Shown piece by piece: positions 23,884-31,531 of a stretch of DNA of 64,000 nucleotides. Made by a program: the position numbers and the translations under genes. Source of the DNA: Burkholderia latens (GTDB lineage: Bacteria; Pseudomonadota; Gammaproteobacteria; Burkholderiales; Burkholderiaceae); contig NZ_CP013438.1 of the NCBI RefSeq assembly GCF_001718795.1, forward strand, positions 372,001-436,000, in the 5' to 3' direction. Numbering within the stretch: position 1 is the stretch's first letter; each line of letters opens with the position of its first letter. Under the pieces are notes generated by a model. It ran no database searches. It had not been told where the DNA came from and saw only the letters and a list, made by a program, of their open reading frames with translations.

Positions 23884-26118
23884 ATGACGGTGAACAGAAC
23901 AACAGCGGCGCGCGCACGGCGGCGGCGCACGAAGGCCCGGCTTGGTGTCGGTCTCGGCATCACGCTTTTCGCGGCGCACGCGGCCGCAGCACCGGGCGAC
24001 GCGCCGGCCGCGCCGGCCGCCGGTGCGGCCGGCAGCGCGACGTTGCCGACGATCACGGTCAGCGGCGCACGCGGCAGCACGTTTCGCGTGCGTGAAGCGT
24101 CGGTCGCGGGGCTCGACGACGCGCCGCTGCGCGACACGCCGGCATCCGTCAGCGTGGTTACGCGCGCGCAGCTCGACGATCAGCAGGCGAAGCGCTTGAG
24201 CGACGTGGTGCGCAACGATGCATCGGTCGTCAACGCGTATGCTCCGGTTGGCTATTTCGAAGGGTTCGCGATCCGCGGCTTCCCGGTCGATCTCGCGAGC
24301 GCGATCCGGATCGACGGGTTGACCGTGTCCGGCGAGCAAAACGTGCCGCTGGAAAACAAGGAGCGGGTCGAGATCCTGAAGGGGCTCGCGGGTATCGACA
24401 GCGGCGTGGTCGCGCCGGGCGGCGTGGTCAACTTCGTGACCAAGCGCTCGGCGAACGTTGCGAGCGTGACGACCGGCGTCGACAGCCGCGGTTCCACGTC
24501 GGCGGCCGTCGATCTCGGCCGCCGCTTCGGGCCCGATCATCAGTTCGGGTTCCGGATCAATGCGGCGAAGGAGAACATGCACTCGTATATCGATGGCACG
24601 AACGGGCGGCGCACGTTCGGGTCGATCGCCGCCGATTGGGACATCAGCCCGCGCGCGAGCCTGCAGCTCAACGCGGAATTCCAGCAGTGGATCCAGCGCT
24701 CCGCGCCCGGCTACCAACTGCTCGGCGGCACGGTCGTGCCGTCGGTGAAAACGACGTCGAAGGCGCTCGGCACGCAGCCGTGGGCGAAACCGGTGACGAC
24801 CGACGCGCTGAACCTGAACGCGCGCTTCGACTATCAGTTCAACGACGACTGGAAGGCCTATGTCGCCGCCGGCCGCAGCCGGACGATGATCGACGACAAC
24901 AGCGCGTTCGCGTATGGCTGCTATTACGCGGCGAGCTGCGCGGCCGGCGCGACGTCGCCGTTTTTCTTCGGTGCGAACGGCGACTACGACGTGTACGACT
25001 TCCGCAGCCCCGGCGAATACCGCCGCAACGACGATCTGCGTGCCGTGACGACCGGCAGGTTCGCAACGGGCCCGCTGCGCCACGAGCTGACGCTGGGCGT
25101 GAGCGTGCAGCGCCGCGTCGTGCACATGGCCGACGCCGTGTACGACTACGTCGGCAGCGAGAACATTTACGGTCCCGACGTCGCGTTCGCGCCGTCGCCG
25201 AATACGCCGGGGCCGTCGTATCCGCGGCTCGACGCGTGGCAGTACGGCGTGTTCGGGCTCGACCGCATCAGCATCGGCGAGCACTGGCAGGTGCTCGCGG
25301 GCGGCAAGGAGGTGCTGCTGCGCCAGCGCAGCTGGAGCAGCCTCGACGGCGACGCGACGCACACCGACCGCTCGGTGTTCCTGCCGCAAGTCGCGCTCGT
25401 CTACAAGCCGGTGAACGCGCTGTCACTGTATGCGTCGTACAGCAAGTCGCTGTCGCTCGGCGACCAGGCGCCGGTGCGCGCGACCAACGCGTATGCGTTC
25501 CTGCCGCCGGTCGAATCCCGCCAGTTCGAGCTTGGCGCGAAATACGACTGGCTCGACCGCTTGAGTCTGACGGCCGCCGTGTTCTCGATCAGCAAGCCGT
25601 TCCAGTTCGCCGATCCCGATGCGTCGGGCGCGAGCTATACGTTCGTGCAGCGCGGCACGCAGCGCCACCAGGGGATCGAGCTCGGCGCGGCCGGGCGCGT
25701 GACCGAGCGGCTCGGGCTGACGGCCAGCGTCGCGGCGATTCGCGCGCGCGCCTACGATTCGGGTTCGCCGGCGTACGAAGGGCACCAGATCATCAATGTG
25801 CCGGCGCTGCGCGCGTCGTTGTACGCGGATTACGCGGTGCCGGGCGTCGCCGGTCTGAACGTGCTCGGCGGCGTCGAGTACAGCGGGGCGCGCAACGCGA
25901 ACGAAGAAGGCACGGCGCGCGTGCCGTCGTGGTTCGTGTTCAATCTCGGCGCGCGCTATACGACGAAGATCGGCGGCCACCGCACGGTGCTGCGCGTGTC
26001 GGTGGACAACCTGTTCAACAAGTTTTACTGGCGCGATGCGGGCGAGCAGCAGGGCGACGCATACCTGTTTCCGGGCGCGCCGCGCACCGCGCGCGTATCG
26101 TTGACCTATGATTTCTGA
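23884..26118 (+). CDS. TonB-dependent outer-membrane receptor
   Basis: A 744-residue receptor. A basic N-terminus and hydrophobic stretch (LGVGLGITLFAAHAAAA) form the signal peptide, followed by a TonB-box-like LPTITVSGA. The plug domain spans about residues 75-190 (DTPASVSVVTRAQLDDQQAK; RVEILKGLAGIDSGVVAPGG; VVNFVTKRS), then a 22-strand barrel ends in the terminal aromatic ARVSLTYDF. The sequence style is that of siderophore receptors, but the next genes encode a PnuC-type permease and a small-molecule kinase. A vitamin or nucleoside-like ligand is therefore a serious alternative. The ATG at 23884 gives a complete signal peptide. Confidence 0.9.
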   Translation: MTVNRTTAARARRRRTKARLGVGLGITLFAAHAAAAPGDAPAAPAAGAAGSATLPTITVSGARGSTFRVREASVAGLDDAPLRDTPASVSVVTRAQLDDQQAKRLSDVVRNDASVVNAYAPVGYFEGFAIRGFPVDLASAIRIDGLTVSGEQNVPLENKERVEILKGLAGIDSGVVAPGGVVNFVTKRSANVASVTTGVDSRGSTSAAVDLGRRFGPDHQFGFRINAAKENMHSYIDGTNGRRTFGSIAADWDISPRASLQLNAEFQQWIQRSAPGYQLLGGTVVPSVKTTSKALGTQPWAKPVTTDALNLNARFDYQFNDDWKAYVAAGRSRTMIDDNSAFAYGCYYAASCAAGATSPFFFGANGDYDVYDFRSPGEYRRNDDLRAVTTGRFATGPLRHELTLGVSVQRRVVHMADAVYDYVGSENIYGPDVAFAPSPNTPGPSYPRLDAWQYGVFGLDRISIGEHWQVLAGGKEVLLRQRSWSSLDGDATHTDRSVFLPQVALVYKPVNALSLYASYSKSLSLGDQAPVRATNAYAFLPPVESRQFELGAKYDWLDRLSLTAAVFSISKPFQFADPDASGASYTFVQRGTQRHQGIELGAAGRVTERLGLTASVAAIRARAYDSGSPAYEGHQIINVPALRASLYADYAVPGVAGLNVLGGVEYSGARNANEEGTARVPSWFVFNLGARYTTKIGGHRTVLRVSVDNLFNKFYWRDAGEQQGDAYLFPGAPRTARVSLTYDF

Positions 26119-26177
26119 CCGTCCGGATCTTGCCGCGTGACGCGCGGCTACGGCAGCCAACCAGGAGAGCCCTGACG

Positions 26178-26789
26178 ATGTCCCCACTCGAAATCGCCGG
26201 CGTGATCGTCAGCGCATTCGCGATCTGGCTGACCGCCAAGCGGCGCATGCTGTGCTGGCCGGTCGGGCTCGCGTCGGTCGCGCTGTACGGCTGGATCTTC
26301 TTCGACGCGAAGCTGTATTCGGACACGCTGCTGCAGGGCGCATTCGCGGTGCTGCAGGTGTACGGCTGGCGGCGCTGGATCGCGCAGCGCACGCTCGAAG
26401 CGAACGGCGGCGCAGCGCCGCAGGGCGACGTCGCGCCCGTTACCGGCGTGCGGCCGCGGCAGATGCTGCCGGACCTGGTCGCGGCCGTGATCGGCAGCGC
26501 GCTGCTCGGCGGGATGATGGCGCGCTGGACCGACGCGGCGCTGCCGTTCGTCGATGCGTCGCTGACCGCGTTCAGCCTCGTCGCGCAATACTGGACCGCG
26601 CGGCGCTACATCGCATCGTGGGGGTTGTGGATCGTCGTGAACGTCGTGTACGTGGGGATGTTCGTGTTCAAGGCGCTGTATCTGACGGCCGGGCTCTATG
26701 CGCTGTTCATCGCACTGGCCGTCATCGGCTGGCGCGACTGGAGCCGCACGGCCAATGCGCTGCGCGCAACGGCGAGCGCCGCCGGCTGA
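26178..26789 (+). CDS. PnuC-family nicotinamide riboside / vitamin permease
   Basis: A 203-residue inner-membrane protein with about seven hydrophobic segments. PnuC-family hallmarks are visible: VASVALYGWIFFDAKLYSDT, then LQVYGWRRW with the WxxW motif, and the C-terminal WGLWIVVNVVYVGMFVFKAL followed by GLYALFIALAVIGWRDW. PnuC proteins import nicotinamide riboside, and PnuT and PnuX relatives import thiamine or riboflavin. They work by facilitated diffusion with trapping by a cytoplasmic kinase. The start at 26178 is preceded by AGGAGA at 26162-26167. It sits between an outer-membrane receptor and a kinase gene, which completes that logic. The actual vitamin cannot be read from sequence. Confidence 0.88.
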   Translation: MSPLEIAGVIVSAFAIWLTAKRRMLCWPVGLASVALYGWIFFDAKLYSDTLLQGAFAVLQVYGWRRWIAQRTLEANGGAAPQGDVAPVTGVRPRQMLPDLVAAVIGSALLGGMMARWTDAALPFVDASLTAFSLVAQYWTARRYIASWGLWIVVNVVYVGMFVFKALYLTAGLYALFIALAVIGWRDWSRTANALRATASAAG

Positions 26790-26836
26790 TCGGCGGCCCG
26801 CGCCACGGATCGAATCACTACGGAGCAACGTCGGTC

Positions 26837-28045
26837 ATGTCATTTCCACTGGAGCCGGATGCGCGTACAGCGCGCGACGCCGCCGACACGCGGGACGTCG
26901 CGCCGCCGCAGTTCGGCGTCGACGGCGAGCAGACCGAACGAGACTGGCCGCTGATGACGCGCGACGAAGTCGCCGGCGTGCTCGCGCGGATCGATGGCGT
27001 CGGTGCGCCGGCACGGCTCACGTGGCACAGCCCGCGGCCATTTTCCGCGGCCGTGCTGGTGCGCACCGACGATGAGCGCGCATTGTTCGTCAAGCGTCAT
27101 CACGCGAGCCTGCGCGACGTTGCCGCGCTCGAGGAGGAGCATCGCTTCATCGCGCATCTGCGCGAACGCGGCGTGCCGGTGGCGGACGTGCTCTCTGCGC
27201 GCGACGGCGCGACTGCATTCGCGTTCGGCGACTGGACCTATGAGGTGCACGTGGTCGCGCCGGGCGTGGACGCGTATCGCGGCGTGATGTCGTGGAAGCC
27301 GTTCGCGCATCCGTCACATGCGTACGCGGCCGGCCGCGCATTGGCCGCACTGCATCGTGCGTCGGCCGGTTACGACGCGCCGGCGCGACCCGTGCGTACG
27401 CTGTTGTCGAGTTTCCGCGTGCTGTCGTCGGCCGATCTCGCGGGCGCGCTCGAACGCTGGGTCGATGTGCAGCCATTGCTGATTCGCGCGCTCGGCGCGC
27501 GCGACTGGCGCGGCGATGTCGCGGAGGCGATCGGCCCGTATCACGCGCGTCTCGTGCCGCTGCTGCCCGCGCTGCCGCCGCTGTGGACACACGGCGACTG
27601 GCATGCGTCGAACCTGCTGTGGACCGACGCCGGGCCCGGCGCGCAGGTGCGGACCGTGCTCGATTTCGGGTTGTCGGATCGCACGTGCGCGGTGATGGAT
27701 GTCGCGCTCGCGATCGAACGCAATACGATCGACTGGTTGGCGCCGGCTGATGCGCGCCGTGTCGAATACGAGCAGATCGACGCTTTGCTCGACGGCTACG
27801 AATCGATCGAACCGCTCGGCGACCACGCATATGCGGCGCTGGTCGAGATGCTGCCGATCGTGCATACGGAATTCGCGTTGTCCGAGGTCGCGTATTTCGG
27901 TTGCATCGTCGATGCGCCGGACATCGTCGATGTCGCGTACGACGGCTATCTGATCGGGCATGCGCGATGGTTCGGCGGGCGCGACGGGCGGCAACTGCTG
28001 GACTGGCTCGCGCAGCGCCGGCGCACGAAGTGCGGGCGTGTCTGA
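26837..28045 (+). CDS. APH-fold phosphotransferase (small-molecule kinase)
   Basis: A 402-residue kinase of the aminoglycoside phosphotransferase / choline kinase fold. The catalytic loop HGDWHASNLLW lies at about residues 253-263 and the metal-binding DFGLSD at about residue 276. A Lys in LFVKRHHASL (about residue 88) is the likely ATP lysine, and EEEHRFIAHLRERGVPVADV is the usual helix-C region. It follows the PnuC gene by 47 bases on the same strand. PnuC-family import depends on phosphorylation of the cargo, so this enzyme may be the trapping kinase. The resemblance to SrkA/YihE-type and thiamine-kinase-type proteins does not settle the substrate. Confidence 0.82.
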   Translation: MSFPLEPDARTARDAADTRDVAPPQFGVDGEQTERDWPLMTRDEVAGVLARIDGVGAPARLTWHSPRPFSAAVLVRTDDERALFVKRHHASLRDVAALEEEHRFIAHLRERGVPVADVLSARDGATAFAFGDWTYEVHVVAPGVDAYRGVMSWKPFAHPSHAYAAGRALAALHRASAGYDAPARPVRTLLSSFRVLSSADLAGALERWVDVQPLLIRALGARDWRGDVAEAIGPYHARLVPLLPALPPLWTHGDWHASNLLWTDAGPGAQVRTVLDFGLSDRTCAVMDVALAIERNTIDWLAPADARRVEYEQIDALLDGYESIEPLGDHAYAALVEMLPIVHTEFALSEVAYFGCIVDAPDIVDVAYDGYLIGHARWFGGRDGRQLLDWLAQRRRTKCGRV

Positions 28046-28126
28046 ACCTCATCTTCCTGCGGTGCGGCGATCACGCCGCGCGCTGGCTGAAACCGTCTGA
28101 TTGCTTGACCACCGAGGCGGGATCTC

Positions 28127-28148
28127 GCACGACGGTACGTTGTCGTGC
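28127..28148. terminator. Hairpin between convergent kinase and metY genes
   Basis: GCACGAC (28127-28133) and GTCGTGC (28142-28148) form a perfect 7-bp stem with an 8-base loop. It lies in the 178-base gap between the convergent kinase and metY genes. No T-run follows, so it is a candidate only. Confidence 0.35.
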
Positions 28149-28223
28149 CGAGCACCTTGGAGCTGTCGAAGTCGCGACAGAGGGCGCAGGCGTTCGGGCC
28201 AATCCCGGCGCGCCTGCGTCGAT

Positions 28224-29519
28224 TCACACCTGTGCGAGCGCCTGATCGAGGTCGGCGAGCAGGTCGTCGATATGCTCGATGCCGATCGACAGCCGTATCG
28301 TTTCCTCCTTCACGCCTGCCTTCGCGAGCTCGGCCGGCGACAGCTGGCGGTGCGTCGTCGACGCCGGATGCGTCGCGAGCGATTTCGTGTCGCCGATGTT
28401 GACGAGCCGCGTGAACAGCTTCAGCGCGTCCTGGAACTTCGCACCGCCGTCGCGGCCGCCTCTCACGCCGAACGTCAGGATGCCGGGCGCACGGCCCGAC
28501 AGATAGCGCGCAACGAGCGGATGATCGGGGTGATCGGGTAGCCCTGCATAATTCACCCACTCGACGTGCTCGTGGCGCGCGAGATGCTGCGCGATCTTCA
28601 GCGCGTTGTCGCTGATGCGCTCGACGCGCAGCGCGAGCGTCTCGATGCCCTGCAGGATCTGGAACGCGTTGAACGGCGAGATCGCCGCACCCATGTTGCG
28701 CAGCGGCACGACGCGCGCGCGGCCGATATACGCGGCCGGCCCGAACGCTTCCGTATAGACGACGCCGTGATAACTGACGTCGGGTTCGTTGAGCCGCTTG
28801 AAGCGATCCGCATGCTGGGCCCACGGGAACTTGCCGGAATCGACGATTGCGCCGCCGAGACTCGTGCCGTGGCCGCCAAGATACTTCGTCAGCGAGTGCA
28901 CGACGATGTCGGCGCCGTGTTCGAACGGGCGCAGCAGGTACGGCGACGGCACCGTGTTGTCGACGATCAGCGGGATGCCGTGGCGATGCGCGATGTCCGC
29001 GAGCGCGGCGATGTCGGTCACGTTGCCGAGCGGGTTGCCGACCGATTCCGCGAAGATCGCCTTCGTGCGCGCGTCGATCAGCGGTTCGAACGACACCGGG
29101 TCGCGCGGGTCGGCGAAGCGCGTCGCGATCCCGTATTGCGGCAACGTATGCGCGAACAGGTTGTAAGTGCCGCCGTACAGCGAACTCGCGGATAGGATGT
29201 TGTCGCCGGCTTCCGCGATCGTCTGGATCGCGTACGTGACCGCCGCCTGTCCCGACGCCAGCGCGAGCGCGCCGATGCCGCCCTCGAGCGCCGCGAGCCG
29301 CTGCTCGAGCACGTCCGTTGTCGGGTTCATGATCCGCGTGTAGATGTTGCCCTGCACCTTCAGGTCGAACAGGTCCGCGCCGTGCTGCGTGTCGTCGAAT
29401 GCGTACGCAACGGTCTGGTAGATCGGCACCGCGACCGCGCGCGTGGTCGGGTCGGGGCGATAGCCGCCGTGCACGGCGATGGTTTCGAGGCGCCAGTTCG
29501 AAGAGGCCTGTTCGGTCAT
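28224..29519 (-). CDS. metY: O-acetylhomoserine sulfhydrylase
   Basis: A 431-residue PLP enzyme of the Cys/Met metabolism family, with the length and sequence style of MetY. It makes homocysteine from O-acetylhomoserine and sulfide in the cytoplasm. The N-terminus TIAVHGGYRPDPTTRAVAVP and IYTRIMNPTTDVLEQRLAAL are characteristic. The PLP lysine lies in VVHSLTKYLGGHG, with Asp in LIVDNTVPSP. The end (RLSIGIEHIDDLLADLDQAL) is complete. An exact TATAAT -10 box precedes it on the minus strand, and CGGAGC serves as ribosome-binding site. Other family members such as cystathionine gamma-lyase are shorter and lack this N-terminus. Confidence 0.93.
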   Translation of the reverse strand: MTEQASSNWRLETIAVHGGYRPDPTTRAVAVPIYQTVAYAFDDTQHGADLFDLKVQGNIYTRIMNPTTDVLEQRLAALEGGIGALALASGQAAVTYAIQTIAEAGDNILSASSLYGGTYNLFAHTLPQYGIATRFADPRDPVSFEPLIDARTKAIFAESVGNPLGNVTDIAALADIAHRHGIPLIVDNTVPSPYLLRPFEHGADIVVHSLTKYLGGHGTSLGGAIVDSGKFPWAQHADRFKRLNEPDVSYHGVVYTEAFGPAAYIGRARVVPLRNMGAAISPFNAFQILQGIETLALRVERISDNALKIAQHLARHEHVEWVNYAGLPDHPDHPLVARYLSGRAPGILTFGVRGGRDGGAKFQDALKLFTRLVNIGDTKSLATHPASTTHRQLSPAELAKAGVKEETIRLSIGIEHIDDLLADLDQALAQV

Positions 29520-29552
29520 GGGTGCTCCGTTCGTTGTTGTGATCGTCGGGCG

Positions 29553-29558
29553 ATTATA
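29553..29558 (-). promoter_or_regulatory. TATAAT -10 box of metY
   Basis: On the minus strand the sequence reads CTCCTATAATCGC, an exact sigma-70 -10 hexamer, 34 bases upstream of the metY ATG. The region one spacer upstream (around 29575-29581) is only a weak -35. Confidence 0.55.
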
Positions 29559-29731
29559 GGAGCACGTGCAGTGCTTCCTTTAGAACGAATGGTGCGTTGC
29601 TTATGGCGGCGCGGCGTGTGGAGTGCCGTTTGTCGCCGGCGAAAGTGCACGATGGATTCCCGATCTCGATCGTCCGCGGCACACGCCGGGCATTTGAAGC
29701 ACGGTGGCCGCGCATGAGCGGTGCTCTGCGC

Positions 29732-30493
29732 TTATGCGTGGCAGATCGCGATGATCTCCGCACTCGTCGCGTCGTCGAACGGCGCGCATTGCCAGTCGCC
29801 ATACCAGTCCGTCGACGAGAATCCGGCCGCCGCCACGCGTGCCTGCAGGTCGCGCTGCGCGATGAAGCGCAGCCGGCTCGTGCTTTTCAGCTCCGTGTCG
29901 TCGCGGCGGAAGCGGTAATACGTGTCGAACGTCACGATAGAGCCGTCGACCGCGGTCACTTCATGATGCAGTTCCACGCTGCCGAATTCGGGCGATTCGA
30001 CACGGGATGCCGACGCGTGCGGCGTCCATGTTCGCCACGGCTCGATGCGCGGGTTGCGCGTTTCGAACAAGAAGCGGCCACCGTCGGCCAGCACGCGCCG
30101 CGCGCCGTGCAGCGTTGCTTCGATGTCGGCGTCGGTCAGGAGGCACTGGAAGGCGTGCCCGGTCATCACGACGGCGTCGAACGGCGCGCCGGGCGGCAGG
30201 CCGCCGAGATCGCACGCGAGCCAGCGGACCGCGCTGGCGCCCGGCTGACGTCGCGCATGGTCGATCATCGCCGGTGCCGGATCGATCGCGACGACGTCAT
30301 GCCCGGCCGCCGCGAGCCGGCGTGCGAACGTGCCGGTGCCGCAGCCGAGGTCGAGAACCCGTTGCCGCGCGGGGCCGATGTGCGATGCGTAGAACGCGAA
30401 GTCGCGATCGCCGGCATTGAACAGGTCGTAGACTGCGACGAGTCGCGGGTCGCTATAAAGGAGATCGCCGGAGGATGCCGGGCCGGACGTCAT
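29732..30493 (-). CDS. Class I SAM-dependent methyltransferase
   Basis: A 253-residue methyltransferase with the Rossmann-like SAM-binding motif I VLDLGCGTGTFARRLA at about residues 45-60, the acidic motif II (VVAIDPAPAMIDHARRQ) and motif IV-like FDAVVMTGHAFQCLL. The C-terminal half (ELHHEVTAVDGSIVTFDTYY) resembles the small-molecule methyltransferase group rather than rRNA or protein enzymes. It precedes metY on the same strand with 212 bases between. The LysE-type gene lies 12 bases upstream in the same direction, so those two may be co-transcribed. The substrate is unknown. Confidence 0.87.
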   Translation of the reverse strand: MTSGPASSGDLLYSDPRLVAVYDLFNAGDRDFAFYASHIGPARQRVLDLGCGTGTFARRLAAAGHDVVAIDPAPAMIDHARRQPGASAVRWLACDLGGLPPGAPFDAVVMTGHAFQCLLTDADIEATLHGARRVLADGGRFLFETRNPRIEPWRTWTPHASASRVESPEFGSVELHHEVTAVDGSIVTFDTYYRFRRDDTELKSTSRLRFIAQRDLQARVAAAGFSSTDWYGDWQCAPFDDATSAEIIAICHA

Positions 30494-30505
30494 GCGACAC
30501 GCGCA

Positions 30506-31132
30506 TTAGCGCTGCTGCACCGCGACGCGCAGGCCGAGCGCAATGAAGATCGAGCCGATGATCTTCCCCTGCCAGCGCGTGAGCCACGCGAGCCGCTTCA
30601 CCACGCGGCCGAGCGGGCGGATCGAGCACGCGATCAGCGTCGTGTAGAGCGAGCTGAGCACGACGAAGATCAGCCCGAGCACCGCAAACTGCACGAACGT
30701 CGAACCGCGTTCCGGATGCACGAACTGCGGCATGAACGCGAGGAAGAACAGTGCGGTCTTCGGATTCAGCACTTCGGCGGGAATCGCCTGCAGGTACGCC
30801 TTCAGCGGCGTGACGGACGACACCTTCGGCAGCGACGGATCGGACGGCCGGTCGAGCAGCGCGCGCACGCCGAGGTAGATGAGGTAGGCCGCGCCGACCA
30901 GCTTCACGACGTTGAACGCGAGTGCCGACGTCATCAGCAGCGCCGACAGCCCGACGGCCGCGAACAGCGTATGCACGAAGTCGCCACTTGCCACGCCGAG
31001 ACCGGTGAGGATGCCGGTCTTGCGGCCGCCCTGCACGGTGCGGCTCAGCACGAGCAGCACCGCGGGGCCGGGGATCAGGAACAGGCCCAGGACGACAGCC
31101 GTGAAGGTGGTCAGCGTGGTCAGGTCGAACAT
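30506..31132 (-). CDS. LysE/RhtB-family exporter (second copy in window)
   Basis: A 208-residue polytopic membrane protein of the LysE/RhtB superfamily. The N-terminal hallmark LGLFLIPGPAVLLVLSRTVQ is followed by GLGVASGDFVHTLFAAVGLS, then LVGAAYLIYLGVRALL and the second-half motif PAEVLNPKTALFFLAFMPQF. The start at 31132 has GGAGCCGCC directly before it and begins immediately at the first helix; longer frames upstream read as non-protein. It is only distantly similar to the LysE-type protein at 1533-2171. Substrates of this group include homoserine lactones, threonine and leucine, with no context to choose among them. Confidence 0.9.
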   Translation of the reverse strand: MFDLTTLTTFTAVVLGLFLIPGPAVLLVLSRTVQGGRKTGILTGLGVASGDFVHTLFAAVGLSALLMTSALAFNVVKLVGAAYLIYLGVRALLDRPSDPSLPKVSSVTPLKAYLQAIPAEVLNPKTALFFLAFMPQFVHPERGSTFVQFAVLGLIFVVLSSLYTTLIACSIRPLGRVVKRLAWLTRWQGKIIGSIFIALGLRVAVQQR

Positions 31133-31531
31133 GGCGGCTCCGGGAGAATGGGCGCAGCGGCGAGGATCGACGCATTGTATTCGCTTCGGCGAACGGCTGC
31201 CGGCGGTGCTCAGCATCACCGGTCGGGCTTTTCGGCCGGAAAATCGACGTACGCAATGATTTGCGGCGACGCCCGGTGCTGCTGTGCATCTATCGGCTGG
31301 ATGTGAGCGCTTGGCGCAGCCGGTGGGCGGTGCGTTGTGTCCCGTGTGAAATGAATTTGTAATATGGACCCCGAATCCATTAGGCAAATTATTCGATAAA
31401 GCGCCCTAAAGAAACTCGCGCCTGCGCCGTTACCCTTCCTCGGTATCGCATAAAAGTACGACGAAAGCAGTACAACCACACGACCTAAAAACCGAGGGCG
31501 CACGGCCGGCGAAGCCGTGCGCGAGATCAGA
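31133..31531. other. Promoter region of the two-partner secretion locus
   Basis: A 399-base divergent region. The part from 31340 to 31480 is clearly richer in A/T than its surroundings, for example TTTGTAATATGGACC near 31356 and AAATTATTCGATAAAG near 31386, and should hold the promoter of the small tpsA gene. The last 130 bases are duplicated, in decayed form, at 49568-49699. No gene was seen. Confidence 0.55.
31402..31531 (+). repeat. tpsA leader, copy A of a duplicated region
   Basis: Starting at CGCCCTAAAGAA, this stretch can be aligned with 49568-49699. Shared blocks are CCTAAAGAA, CCTGCGCCGTTAC (copy B CCTGCCGTTAC), CAACCACACGACC, GGCGCACGGCCGGCGAAGCC and GATCAGAA just before the start codon. 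Homology continues into the signal-peptide codons. Confidence 0.85.

Noticed and set aside
23505..23884. Possible cobalamin or TPP riboswitch before the TonB receptor
   Set aside because: A stretch near 23550-23600 loosely recalls the B12 core, but GCCACTG and AGGGAA are absent, and so are CTGAGA and GATAATGCCAG of TPP. Not enough to call.
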